DNA from: Butyriboletus loyo
Lineage: Eukaryota > Basidiomycota > Agaricomycetes > Boletales > Boletaceae
Length of the DNA: 64,000 nt
Assembly: GCA_038093515.1 (NCBI GenBank)
Contig: JBBPSI010000064.1
Span: 1 to 64,000 of the forward strand
Direction of reading: 5' to 3'
Both the position numbers and the translations under genes were made by a program. Below the pieces are notes generated by a model, which had not been told where the DNA came from, did not search any database, and was given only the letters and a program-made list of their open reading frames with translations. Of the stretch, positions 46,236 through 58,147 are shown piece after piece; within the stretch, counting starts at the first letter, position 1; each line of letters starts with the position of its first letter.

Positions 46236-49200
46236 CTAGAAGACATCCAACGAATGAGGACAATCAGAGGCAACGTGACCATAACCTTCGCAATCTACAC
46301 AATACAGTTCTGAACCCGAGTTGGGTTTAGCTCGTGAAAGTGGTGCGGGTGCATCTTCCTTCAGGAGATCGCAGGTGAAAATATCATGGCCAGGTCGCTC
46401 GCAGATCTCACATACGTCTTCACGCGAAGCGGAGTGGAAGTCATCGTCACTGCTCATCACAGTCGATGCACTAGATGCTCGACGTTGTCCCAGGTCGGTT
46501 GGTTCCGTGTTATTCTTCGACGATTTCTTGGACCGAAGCCTCTCCTGCAGCAGTTCAACTTCCTGTTCCAACTCATCCTGTAGACTAGAGTGAGTATCGG
46601 CCAACGTTTCTAATACGCCGACGCACTTCGCGGTAGATCTGTAGTACCTCTAGAGGTCAGTCATAGGTCACCCACAAGGTTGATCCTCAAATTACCTTTG
46701 ATTCAATGAGCGTCTCAAGCTCGCTGATTTCCTTGTTGAGCTAAACTTTTCTTAGCTCCGGTCGACTTGACGGTAGCACCATACTCACGTCATGCTTTAT
46801 TCGAGCCGTCTTCATCTCTGCCTCCGCAAGTCGTTTCCTGAGTTGTTCAAGTTCACCCTGCAAAAGATGAAATCATGAATAATTACGACGAAGGCCACAT
46901 CTTACCTCATACTTCGTCTGAAGATCTGAGGAGAGAACCGAAGAATGATCGCCAATATCAAGGGCAGCTTCTTGCTTCAAGAGGCTCTGTTCAACGCTAT
47001 CTTCGAGGATCTTGAGCTCCTGAGGAAAGTGTTTAAATGGACAACCTAGTAACCGATAGGAACGCACCTGTCGCAGCTGATCAGTCTCAGACATCAGAAG
47101 CCTGTTTTCAGCCTCTAACAACTTGTTGCGCTGAGTGACACTCAATATCTCCTTCTGCAGTTCCTGAACGATGTGCCTGTGGATCTTTTTTCAGTATACG
47201 CAACAACCCGCTTTCAAATGTCATACTTGAGGCCCTTAATCTCTTCTGATTCATGCCTAGATGGTGACTTAGAGTGTCCAGGTAGACCGTTCATTGGCAT
47301 CTCGCGGTTTAGCTTCTTACGGAGGCTGTCCAGTTCTGCCGTTCGCTCATCCAGAGCCATGCGCAACGATTGAACCTCGGCTTGTTCCTGCTCGAACATC
47401 GAGCGCCACCGTGTATCCTGCAAGGGGAATTAAGTCGAAATCACACTGAAATCGTGCCACTAACCTCTGTACTGCTCGTCTTCGCGCCCGGTCGCGGAGC
47501 CGACCGCGAGAGCTCAAGCTCGTCCTTCAGGTCTCGAATCTCATCCATTAACCGAGCACGATCTATCGCGGCTTGGCGGGACATCCCAGCAGCTTTTGAG
47601 GAGACGGCGTCGGCACCCATATCAGCTGTCTTTGAGAGGGATCAGCGGTAAACCGAGGACAAGGGCATCGACATACTGCAGCATCCGTGCGCAGGAGCTC
47701 GATTTCAGCTCTTGCATTCTCTAGCGCAAGAGTGCTCTCTCTTAGTGCCTCTTCGACTTCCTCGATGCGACTCTTAGCTAATGCTTCGGCCTTTGCAACT
47801 TGTTCTACAGCCTTGCGACCCTCAGTCAACTCATTTCGCATAGATTCCTCCTTCTCCTTAAACCGCATCATTCTTTCCCTCACAGCAGTCTCTTCCCTTT
47901 CTGCTGCCGCTTGGGCATCCTCGAGAGTATCTTCCATCATGGAAAGCTTCCTCTGAAGGTGTTGAACTTGCTCTCGAAGCGTTTCGTTGTCGATCTCAAT
48001 AGCCGAAGTAGCACGCTGTGCCGCAAGGCCAGGTGAAGGTGGAGTTGCTGCTTTTCTTACCTGATCTTCGAGTGCAATGATCTTGTCCTCAATTTCATAC
48101 CGCCTCGAGTCCGCTGCGCTGAGCCGTTCTTCGTAAAGTGCGATCGTTTCCTAACAAGCTGCAGGGTTAGAGACAGATAACAGGAACTCAAAGTCCCTTA
48201 CCTGTCCTGCTTGACGAAGTTCATCGATCTGTAATCCCAGCTCTTTTCGCTCCCCGTCGAGCTCAGCAGAGACCTTCTCGAGCCGCGCCTCCAAAAGGTT
48301 GATTTCCGCGTTCTTGGCTTTCAAAAGAGTGTTACTTTCGTGCTCTGCGCCCTCTTTGGCTTCAATAGCCTCTTTGAGACTTCTGACCAAAGCTTCGTTA
48401 CTGTCGAGTTTGGTTTGCACGTCATTCAAACGTGCTTCGTTTTCTGCTTTGGCACGTTCCGATTCTGCTACAGTCTGCGCGTTCGAGCGCTCGAGAGATT
48501 CCACCTTGGAGTCCTTTTCACTCAACTTCCGCTCCATGACGCGCAGCTCCTTCTCTGTTTCTGCTAGAGTGGCAACAGCAGAGTCACGATCCTTCTCCGT
48601 AGCCTGGCGTTGTTCAAGATCTGAACGAAGAGACGAGACTACTTCTTGTAAGGATGCTCTTTCCTGCTGGAGCGTTTCCATCCGAGCATTGAGAGCAGAT
48701 ATCGAAGATTCATAAGCATCGATCGCGTTGGCATCGACGGTAGACTGAATCTGGGAGGGAGATGAGACAGGGTAAACGTCACTGGGGTCAGAAACAGCCG
48801 AGTTGTTTATTAATCGGCTTATTCTGTCTTGCAGAGCCAAACTGGATGCGGTAAGATCCAAAGACGAAGGGGGACGGTTCCCTTCGACGTGGTCATCATT
48901 GAGAGAGTAAGTAGAGCCAAAGGACGCAGATCGTGCCGGAGACGCAGGCGGCGGCATGGCGACGGCACTGGGTACCCTCGATCTAGGCGTGCCGAGGGTG
49001 GTTCTAGATTTGGGCCCAGGCATGAGTGAGCCATTCAGGGAATTGAGAGCTTTCGTTGCACCCGCTTTGGGAGTAGTAAAAGGGGAATCAGATGATCGTG
49101 CGCCGCCATCTGCATTCAAAGAAGTTCGAGACGGAGAAGACGGTGCTTTGAGGAAATACTCGGTTTGAGTGGGACCTGAGCGTGAATTCAATTGCTTGGC

Positions 49201-50235
49201 TGTTAAACCGATGTATCTGGAAGCTCGAGAGCCTGAAGTAATCTGAGTCTCCAAGGCAGGTAGGACTTGGGACTGAGACTTTCCAAGGCCGGGGACAGGC
49301 TTGGACTTCCGCGCAGCTGGTGTGGTACCCGGTGTGATGCGACCAGACATTCCGAGCGGATTCGTCCTATTACTATGTGGTGTGACTCTTCCATATGAAG
49401 TAGAAGGAGTAACACGTCCGGCGCTGATGGAGAAGGGAGCCGAAGGAGTCACTCGGCCAGAAAGCGAGGGTGTTACACGATCACCGCGAGAGGATGTGAC
49501 GGATGGCGGTCGACAATTTGGACCTACGGTAGGGAGAGAGAGTTTCGTAGCGGCCACAAAGACACCACAGTTTGGAGGACACGCGAAATATCGTTTTCTG
49601 TATGGTAGCGTTAGCCAATAAAGGGATACAGAACCGCAACAAACACGCAGGTGAGGAGAGATGCATAAGACATACCCGTTAACGGACCCGTCGTTTTTGC
49701 CCTTGCCGAAAAATCCTCCACCGAGCTCCACACCAGCCCAGAGGCCGGGCTTTCCATCTATATCTCCAATATACCTCAGAGTACCTTCATAACCGAGGGA
49801 TTCTATCCTAACGTCGTCGCCGACCTCAAATGTTCGATCAGCACGACTGACGCTCCGGGGGAAAGCATCAGACTGCCGACTGTGAGGACGTGCGTTTGGG
49901 GTTTTGGCACGCGTTGGGGGTGCAGACGTGACGGAAGAAGGACGACCGGTGACAGACCGCCTTCCGGATTGGAGAGCAGAGAACGAAGACTTGGGAGAAG
50001 ACGAGGACGAAGAGGGATTATGGGCGAGGCTGGCGCGATGGTGTGCAGGATCATTGGCCTTGATAGCTTCTGCGAATGCACGGGAAGCGTAGTCGTCGAT
50101 GTTGGTGTTGGGGTAAGGGTGGATGTTGGCGTTGGACGCGGAACGAAATCTGCCTGGAGTGGGTATACCGCTGTTCGTCGTCTTCCCAGGCGTGGGGATG
50201 GCCGAAATTCTCACTTTGCCCGGAGTAGCGGACAT
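46236..50235 (-). CDS. CLIP-170-like microtubule plus-end protein
   Basis: Tracks growing microtubule ends and links them to dynein or cortical factors (S. pombe Tip1 and yeast Bik1 family). The start ATG 50235 gives MSATPGKVRISAIPTPGKTT. A Ser/Pro-rich basic stretch precedes one CAP-Gly domain: FEVGDDVRIESLGYEGTLRY, IGDIDGKPGLWAGVELG, GKNDGSVNG, and after an intron RYFACPPNCGVFVAATKL. More Ser/Thr/Pro-rich sequence follows, then a very long coiled coil (about 48,730-46,700) in heptad-rich exons. The C-terminus has two zinc knuckles, CEICERPGHDIFTC and CVDCEGYGHVASDC, and ends DVF, an aromatic end like the EEY/F-type tails bound by CAP-Gly domains. Several introns; well over 1,000 residues. 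Confidence 0.92.
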
Positions 50236-50343
50236 GGCAGCAATCGTGACAGACCCAATCAAAACTTATGATGACTGCACCAAGTTCATCACGTGACGAG
50301 GTGGAAATAACGCATGCATTACAGAAAGAAAAAACACGACCAA

Positions 50344-50960
50344 CTAGCCTCGCTTCTTCGACACACCGACAGTCTTCCCGCGACGACCTTGTATCATATG
50401 AGCGACATCCTCTCGTGATGCGACCCGTCTACTCACCGGTGGTTTTTGTGTGCTGTCCACGTACTCTCAGTCCCCAGAAGTGTCTCAGACCACGGTGTGC
50501 CCGAATCTTTTTCAGTCGCTCCAGATCATCCCGCAACTTCGAGTCAACCGCGTTCGACAAAATCTGATAATCTTTTCCGTCGACAATGTCTTTCTGTCTG
50601 TTCAAGAACCACGTGGGAATCTTGAACTGAGTGGGGTTTTGAATGATGGTCACGACACGCTCGAGTTCATCCGAGTTGAGGTCTCCAGCTCTGCATGACG
50701 CTGAGAAACGCGAGGCAAAGTTCACCATGGAACTCACCGCTTGTTGAGATCCACATCGGCCTTCTTGCATACAAGGTTTGCATAACGACGGCCAACACCC
50801 TTGATCTCTGTCAGGGCGTACATAATCTTACGCTTGCCATCAACGTTGGTGTTCAGCAGACGTAGAATGTGCTTGACAGGGATATGAGAATAGTGTCAAG
50901 GACCAGGGAAATAGTTCGCACCTGAAATTGTTGGTGAGGCTCGGGGACAACGAGAGACAT
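50344..50960 (-). CDS. rps18: Ribosomal protein uS13 (RPS18)
   Basis: Head component of the cytosolic 40S subunit. The start ATG 50960 gives [13 protein letters not shown], followed after an intron by [40 protein letters not shown], then [66 protein letters not shown] and the last exon [13 protein letters not shown], ending at TAG 50346-50344. Length about 156 residues, identical to the family. Four exons with short introns, as is usual for ribosomal protein genes. Confidence 0.97.
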
Positions 50961-51323
50961 GATGGATGTGCCTAGGCAAGATATAATCAGTTCCACATCC
51001 AAGCCCAGCATCGTACATCCAAAGGAAAAATCGATCTCCGTCGCGTCATGGCGCTCTTTGGAGCCAGGTCACCACTCCCAAAACCTTCTTTCCCTCGAAA
51101 ATGACCTCACCTTGGTCGAACCGGTCTTGGGGATGTCGCCAACGTCGTGAGCGGATCTGTGAGGCTCGTCCAACCGGAGTTTCAATGGCCGGCCACTGCC
51201 GTGAATTCAGTCACGTGATCGAGTGGCACTGCGACACGTCCGAGACGCGCCAGTTGGGATTTCAAGCTACATGAGACTCAACATTCATTTCTTCTTCCCG
51301 TATTCAATCCATTCATCAACTCA
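50961..51323. other. Divergent promoter region, RPS18 / CLASP-like
   Basis: 363 bp between the starts of RPS18 (-) and the CLASP-like gene (+). No coding sequence recognised. A shared bidirectional promoter is probable from the geometry. Confidence 0.5.
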
Positions 51324-53456
51324 ATGCCAATAACGACGGTGAGGGTGGTTCATTTCTAGCTTGAAGAATATCCTTGACGTTCCTCTAGTGTGATTCTCCA
51401 GAAACCCTTAGAGCAGAAATCGATACAATCCGCAAGAAAGTCACCCTCGATGAAACCGAAGACACATGGGATACAATTACGCAAGGCATTCTGCATCTAA
51501 CCCTCCTCTGCAACAATGGTGGTTGCGAGTTTCCTTCTGAAATGGTCGCTGAGATTCGTTCGATATCCAGACCATTAAACAATACTTTGAATTCTGAGCG
51601 CAGTCGATTGTCAGGCGCTGCAATCGAGTTCCTCACAGCGCTAACCACCGGGCTGGGCTCGTCATTCGAGCCTTTGGTATCTCAGTTTGTTCCGACCTTA
51701 CTGGCCCTGTGCGGTCGGACAAACAAAGTCTTCACCGGGCGTGCTAGGGCGTGCATCCTTGCTATCATTCAGCACACTCGTCTTCCGTCCCTCTTGCCCT
51801 ATCTTGCCGGGATGGCCAATCACAAGTCTGTCTTCCTTCGTTTGACAGCTGCGGAAGGCATTCTGGCTTGTCTCAACTGTTTCAATCCTCCTGACCTGGA
51901 AAAAGAGACCCGAGCCCGTGTTGTGGAAGATTTTATCAAGTTGGCAGCACGTGATGCCAGTGCAGATGTCCGAAAGGCAAGCAAGGAGATCTTCAAAGCT
52001 TACAAAGCATTGATGCCTGCAAGGGTAGCCAGGTAGGTTAATGATGCTTTGCATGTATGTTGCAACTGAGATGTTTTCAAGCTTCGTTGCTCCGCTTACC
52101 CCCGTGGTAAAGAAATACCTCGATATCCAGACCGGCCCCTCGGGCATCACTGGCACCTCGTCCGGTGCGGGGCAAAAGCAAACTAGTAGATCTTCCAGCC
52201 GCGCGACCAACAACGTAATGGAGGCGGGGCAACGACCCACAAGCTCGGGACCTTCCAAACATCCTGCTCGCCCTGCCACAGATGATCCAGCTTATACCAC
52301 ACGGCAACGGCCAGCTATCCGCAAGCTTCCGACCACAGTTGACAATCGTGCTCCTCGGCAAAGGACCACATCCCAAATGCAGCGTGACCCTCCTCAACCT
52401 CGCGGCTTCCCCATCAATGCGCAATCTTCCGGAGCTGCGCAGCGTTGTGTTGTACCGACATCTGCACCTGCCCGTCAAGCTGTGCAACATCCTCAGTCAG
52501 GTGCCGCTCGGGCCCTGCCTGCTCCAAATGCATCTTCAACTGGAGGTCCTCAGCGTCCTCCGCCCATGCAAATAAAATTCAACCCACTTCCCGATCGACT
52601 TAAAGTGACCGGGAATGGTGCTAAAAGGATACCGCTTCCATCTGTGCCCGTGAACGGGCACGCTGGTGAACAAGTAGCTGCGACTGCGAACTCGGCAAAT
52701 CGGGCAGGCAGCACAGTCGATCAACCTCACTCTAAGCTTCCTAAGCGAAACGCTCAAGCGAAGGTGTCCGGCAAGCCCCCCATCGGTCGGAAAGTCCCTG
52801 AAGGTGCTCGATCAGCTTCATTCTCCACCAAACCAGCCAACGGATCGGCTCCAACTGGTCCAACGGCGGTTCAACGTGCTCATAAGCCATCAGTGAAAGG
52901 TGAAATGAGCAATCCCCGCAGGATAGCACCTCAACGGCATCCCGCAGGGAATGTACAGAAGGGCGCACGTCCTCTGGTCAAGGCTGAGCGGAAGGAAACA
53001 TCTCCGACGCTTATTTCTCTACCACCCAGCCCATCAGTTTCGCCTACAGGAATACCTTTGCCCCCATCACCCGATTGCACGCCGCGCCCCGCTGATCCGG
53101 AAGCTCAAGATGAAGCCGTCGTGGTGACCCTGACCGACTCCACTGACCGAGTTGGAAAGCAACTGAGATCTGCGGAGCCTTGTCAGGAGCAGGGAGACAT
53201 GCCCCCCCCCAGTACACCTATCACGACTCTTCTTTCTTCCATCCAGCGTGGCTTCCTTTTCACACCATCTTCCCCCCTTTCGCCACCTCAGAATTATCTT
53301 GCAGCCCCTAGAAATTTGCAGGAGAAGAGACAAAACACGATAACAGTAAGCGATTTTACCCAAGCTCTATTAGTAGGAGCACCATTCTATATATCGCTCG
53401 AAGATGACTCTGCCGGAGATGGTTTAGATAGACACGCACTCCGAGATCTCAATTAA
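51324..53456 (+). CDS. CLASP-N / TOG-domain protein
   Basis: Microtubule-stabilising TOG-type protein. Exon 1 is only 15 nt (MPITT, 51324-51338); exon 2 then encodes CDSPETLRAEIDTIRKKVTL and the helical HEAT repeats of a CLASP N-terminal domain: PLNNTLNSERSRLSGAAIEF, ALTTGLGSSFEPLVSQFVPT, RACILAIIQHTRLPSLLPYL and RDASADVRKASKEIFKAYKA. After an intron near 52,032 the rest (to 53456) is a long, low-complexity basic Pro/Ser/Gln-rich tail (KPPIGRKVPEGARS, ISLPPSPSVSPTGIPLPPSP), probably disordered and microtubule-binding. About 690 residues, shorter than Stu1 or human CLASP, with only one TOG-like domain seen. It lies next to RPS18 and close to the CLIP-170-like gene. Confidence 0.8.
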
Positions 53457-53769
53457 CAGCATAGTTCTTGTCACAGTTGTCAATGCTACTTTGTGCCTCG
53501 TATGATTCCATCATATCAATAAATCTGATTCTATCTGTGAAGAGTCTTTTGTATCTCACCACAGTGGGACCTTCGTCAGTCCAGTGACCGCGACGCGTCT
53601 CAGGGTGTTGGCGTGTTGCGTGAGAATTGAGGCGTTTATTAGTGATGACCCATTGAACACGCCCCCAGACCGTCAGTTTCTTCGCCCCTCCGTCTCGTTC
53701 AAAGCTGAAGGCGGTCAGCGGTGGGTGTAACTTTCTTGATTTGACACCAATCCTCCGCTTCCCATATCA
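53457..53769. other. Intergenic spacer
   Basis: About 310 bp between the CLASP-like gene and DBF4 (both plus); presumably the DBF4 promoter. Nothing else seen. Confidence 0.4.
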
Positions 53770-55805
53770 ATGGCCACCCCCCTCAACCGCCGTCCTCTTG
53801 GTACCCGCCAGCACCTCCAGCAACTCATCGGGAATTCACCTCAAAAGTCTCGAACTCCTTCAGCATCTGTCAAGCGGGCACGTTCCCCGGAGCCTACTGG
53901 AGACGCGCTTGCTAGTCAGACAAGCACCAAGCGTGTCAGGGCGACCCTTGCGGAACCAATCACCACAACTCTGCCAGATGAAGAGCGCAAGGACAAAGAG
54001 CAGAGACGGCAGACACGTGAAGCAGTCAAGAACGAGTTTCGCGTCAAGTACACACGGGCGTTCCCTTCTTGGGTGTTTTATTTCGACCTAGATCAGCTCG
54101 ATCCCGACACTGCAGCCCTAAGGAGCTCGCTGGCGTCCAGGGTTACTCAGCTTGGTGCCGTATGTCTATACAATCTTTCTCTCCTTGATGACAATGGGTT
54201 ACGTTCAAATAGCGTGTTGAAGACTTTTTTTCAAACGAGATTACCCATTTGGTCACCAATCAAGCAATACCTACTGAAGATACCCACTCAAACAAGGAGA
54301 ATGCTCGCAAATTACGTGGCACGGTCACGCGTACGGGGCTTCCGTTGCTTAAGAGTCCAATAAAGCTCAAAGGACGGTGAGACCAGGTGCACTGGTGTTG
54401 GTGCACTGTCGTTTACCTATGTTTCCACATAGCACCCCCGAGGACAGCAACACGCATAATTTTAACCTCGTCGAGAAAGCCCAAGCATTTGATATGAAGA
54501 TCTGGAACACCGTCAAGCTAGATAGTATATTGGAGCGATGCGGTGTATCTGCACCCATAACCGCCAAGCATCCACCGGGAGCCCAACCAACTTCTACGGT
54601 CACTACCAACAGACGGAATCTCACTCGCTTGCTTGCATCGGAACGTCTACACGGAACTACAGAACGCGATCCTACTCAGAAACGTCACGATTTCCGTTAC
54701 TTCTTGAAATCTAGCTATTTTGTCTTGGTGGAAGACGCGAAGCAAGAATTAGCAACTATACACACTCTGGAGTATCCCATCCACAAAGGGCGTGATGGTA
54801 AAGAATGTGGCGCCTGGCCTGTTCTTTATTGCCACCCACATTCCCGAGGTCCATTTATCGAGTTCGATGAAAGGGAACGTCGTCGTTGGCAAAAGACTCG
54901 ACGTGCCGAAGAAGATAAAGAAACCGAGAGACAACAAAGAGCGGCGAGGGAGGTTAGGCGGAAGAAGCAAGCTCAAGCACAACTCCTGGCTCGCAAAACA
55001 GGCGATCTTCGACGTTCTGTGTCGATGAACAATTTGCATCGTCTGGCCGTGAATGCAGGGGTGGAGGATTTTGTGGACTTGGATGCTGATTTCCCAGACA
55101 CTCAAGCTTCGGCTAACGCATCTGGCTATCTGGCTTCAACCAGTGCATATATTGCTGCTTCGGGCAACAGCGTTGGGATCACTTCGACGACAGGCACCAC
55201 GTCTGCTGGTGGCGGAGCTCTTCGGGCTCTTGAATTGCCTGCGAACCTACGCGGGCGAATCCAGCAGCAAGTTGTCACTTCTCGCCGAGTGTCTACCTTG
55301 GTTACTGGAAAGGACACCTCCAACCGACAGCTCGGTGCCATGGGACCGCCGGATGGTATTCCTGACCGTCCCAACGCGCTACTTAGAAAGAGCCGTAGTA
55401 CAAATACACTAAGACTACCTAAACGCGACGAAGGCAGTAAACCTGGTTATTGTGAGAGCTGTAGGGTGAAGTTTGACGATTTCGAATACGTAAGTTCTTT
55501 ATTTACCGGTCTACCTTCTATTCGTGCTCAACGTTCGGCAGCACATTCGAGACCGTAAACATCGCAAGTTTGCCAATGATGACTCGAATTACCTTCAGTT
55601 GGATTTCGTGCTCAATCGTGTTCAACGTCGTACGCGACAACAGTACAAAGAGCAAGAGCATCAATACCCGACCAGAAATGAGCAACAGACGTGTTCTGAG
55701 GATTATCCAATGTGCTCCTCGCCATCGCTTGTGTTCAGAAGAGATGAAGATGAAGACCTGTGGGATGGTGATATGGACGCCGACGGAGACGTTCTCGATG
55801 TCTGA
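53770..55805 (+). CDS. dbf4: Dbf4/Dfp1 regulatory subunit of Cdc7 kinase
   Basis: Activates and targets the Cdc7 kinase that fires replication origins. All three Dbf4 motifs are visible. Motif N (BRCT-like): WVFYFDLDQLDPDTAALRSS and, after an intron, RVEDFFSNEITHLVTNQAIP. Motif M: KRHDFRYFLKSSYFVLVEDA and CGAWPVLYCHPHSRGPFIEF. Motif C: the DBF zinc finger, with CESCRVKFDDFEY in one exon and HIRDRKHRKFANDD in the next (C-x2-C, H-x5-H). The N-terminus (ATG 53770, MATPLNRRPLGTRQHLQQLI) is basic. Between M and C lies a Glu/Arg-rich helix and low-complexity sequence. The end is strongly acidic. Four exons or more. Stop near 55805. Confidence 0.92.
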
Positions 55806-58147
55806 TGAGACTTCTTATGCCCTGTATGGTTTACGAACTTGTTGGTTTAGTTTGACTTATTTGTTCCAGCGACTGTAACGTAGAGAGCACTCCCAGGAAT
55901 CATTAACGATTCGTCGACATGATTACGAAGTAACAATGAGCACGGTAATTCGTTTTGGAGCTCGTGGAATGATAGGTATGGTCAAGAGGGTAACGATACC
56001 ACCCTGTGAACTGCCTTGATCGCAATTGCGTTCAAAGGAGTACAGCTACATTCCAGCGCCAGCAAAGCCGAGTTATAGTACATGAAACTCCGTTGATAGC
56101 TTGTTTCGCCTACTGCAGCGGTTCTTTAGAAGGTCAACAAGAGTAGATCGCAATGGCGAGCTTTCACTTTCTGATACTATATTCATACGATCTGGTATGA
56201 TTTGATGTTTGTTCGTGGCAGGTGAATCAAACAAGTGTAAAAGGTGGAAACATTCGATCTAGACGAGATCTCTTCCTACCTTTTCCTTGGAAACTCCGGC
56301 TGAGGTTATGAACGAGGCAAGAAAGGACAGCAAGAGGACATATGCCAAAAAACAGTGTCCTACCGACTGCTAAGTAGCCCACTGTTGTGACGACTCGTGC
56401 CGAGTTGATCGTCGCGATCAGGGTTTGAACCAGCAGTCGCGCACCTAAACTTTGAATCCCAAGACACTCTGCTGAGCTACAGGGTCGTAGGTGAAACACC
56501 AATGAGATATTCTTTACGCAAGGACCCCGATTCGACACTCACAATAAACATTCCTCTTGGCATGCATGGCACGAACGACCGTATCTGGCTGGGAATGGTT
56601 ACCGAACTGTCGATAGGAGGGGTACTTGATGGCAATCAAAAAGCTGGACCGGACACTTGAAGGATTTCCGTTGTAACCGTTTCCCGCGTCACCGAGCAAG
56701 CCAGACTAGGGTCGAGCAACACCGCAGACAGTCGAAGCTGATATGAGTGGAACAAGACTATATACTGGTCGCAAACGGCAAGATGATCCTTTTGAGAAAA
56801 TACATGCTCGTGACAACGGCCTCTGCGACTCGGACTAGACTGAGGTACTCACCCTCGACATATCCACGTGTGTCAGTATTGTCAACTTTGGGTCCAGGGA
56901 CCGGTTGGTGGTCACTAGTCACGAACGCCCTGGCAATTAACTTTCGACATTCTACTTGAAACATGAATCGCTGAGATACCGATGCGCGTGAATAACAGGG
57001 TGTTGCCTTTGCCGCCAAGGAACACTGGCACGAGACACGAAACTCGGGTGTACGTGTCATTCATATCTACTGGTAGGCAGGGGGGGTGAACCAGACCTGT
57101 GCCGGACTCAGACAATAGTGTCGTGATAAAATGACGAATGTCGGCCACATCAGTATATTGGCCCAAATATCCTGTGCCAGCAGTGTATCAGGCAGTTCCG
57201 TTCCAAATTTCCCGGCCGGGATATGAATATACAGAGTTCGGAATCGAAGCTACTTTACACGAGTAAATAATAGATCTGGCCGCCGCTGCCAACTTAAGAG
57301 ACCTCATTCTTCTGTATCAGCCACGAAAGATAATCAGCATGCAGTGAAACGTATTTCTTGTATGTATACTGGAGACTATTAATTGGTCCGCGGGATATAA
57401 ATGTTCATTTGCGGTGCAACAACATAAAACTACACATACTAAATTTGGTATCTGCCTCCTGGTTACCGAGTGACTGCACTAGAATCCGGCGCACAGACAT
57501 TTCGCGTTCCAGAATTGATTCTTGTAGAAATTCGAACAGAGAGAAGCCATCTATCAGATTCTTGATGCTGTTCAAACGGAGTGCCCAGATTCCCTGAGAA
57601 AAGTGAGATGCTTTATTGTCTGAATCCCGCAGCGATTCGAGAGAATTCAGTGTTGGACTGTCCATGGCGATGTGCATGCTGTATTCATTTTACGCAGGGC
57701 GTTTTTTGCGAGCGGGTCTGGATAACTGAGGATGGATGTTGCAGTCTCTGACGGTCCGTCTGTCGTTGTGCAATGATCAACTACTTTACCAAAAATGTGT
57801 TGTGACCCGTAACGTCACGCCTGTAAGTAGGTTCGTCCAGCTTGCGGTGCAGGATTACTCTGCCATCCAACGTCTTTGTGCTGCGCTGCCCCGCCGTTTA
57901 TCTGCCAGCTTAGCCTGTGTAGCGGAAATTTCTCACCTGATTTATTCAAACTGCCGAAAATCCGCTTCTCACTATCTGGCGCCACCCAGTATGTGTACTT
58001 TCCTCACGTTCCACTCGCATTTTTTGGTCCAATAATTCTCCGCTACTAGTCCTGGCTATCTAAAGCATTCCGTAAATATCAGCGGGCCTCAGTTCCAGAG
58101 CACTCGTAGCATTTTCTGCCGCCCACTGAATCTTCCCTCAAACCCCA
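55806..58147. other. Long intergenic region with no clear gene
   Basis: About 2.3 kb between DBF4 and the double Zn2Cys6 factor. Only short, domainless open stretches are present on both strands. A tRNA-like relic lies at about 56411-56487. I found no target duplications, long repeats or LTR ends. It may hold a non-coding RNA or a decayed gene I cannot see. Confidence 0.4.
56411..56487 (-). pseudogene. tRNA-like relic or SINE head (A and B boxes)
   Basis: On the minus strand TAGCTCAGCAGAGTG (A-box-like, from 56480) is followed about 50 nt later by GGTTCAAACCC (B-box match, about 56431). This spacing and sequence are those of an internal RNA polymerase III promoter. However, the two sides that should form the acceptor stem do not pair, and the T-stem is imperfect, so it is not a working tRNA gene. 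A decayed tRNA or the head of a tRNA-derived SINE are the options. Confidence 0.3.

Noticed and set aside
48299..48715. Plus-strand Ser/Leu-rich frame of 138 codons
   Set aside because: It is antisense to the CLIP-170 coiled coil; Glu/Lys codon bias on the minus strand produces such Ser/Leu/Phe frames.
56411..56487. Functional tRNA gene
   Set aside because: Acceptor-stem halves do not pair, and the T-stem has mismatches, so it was listed only as a relic.
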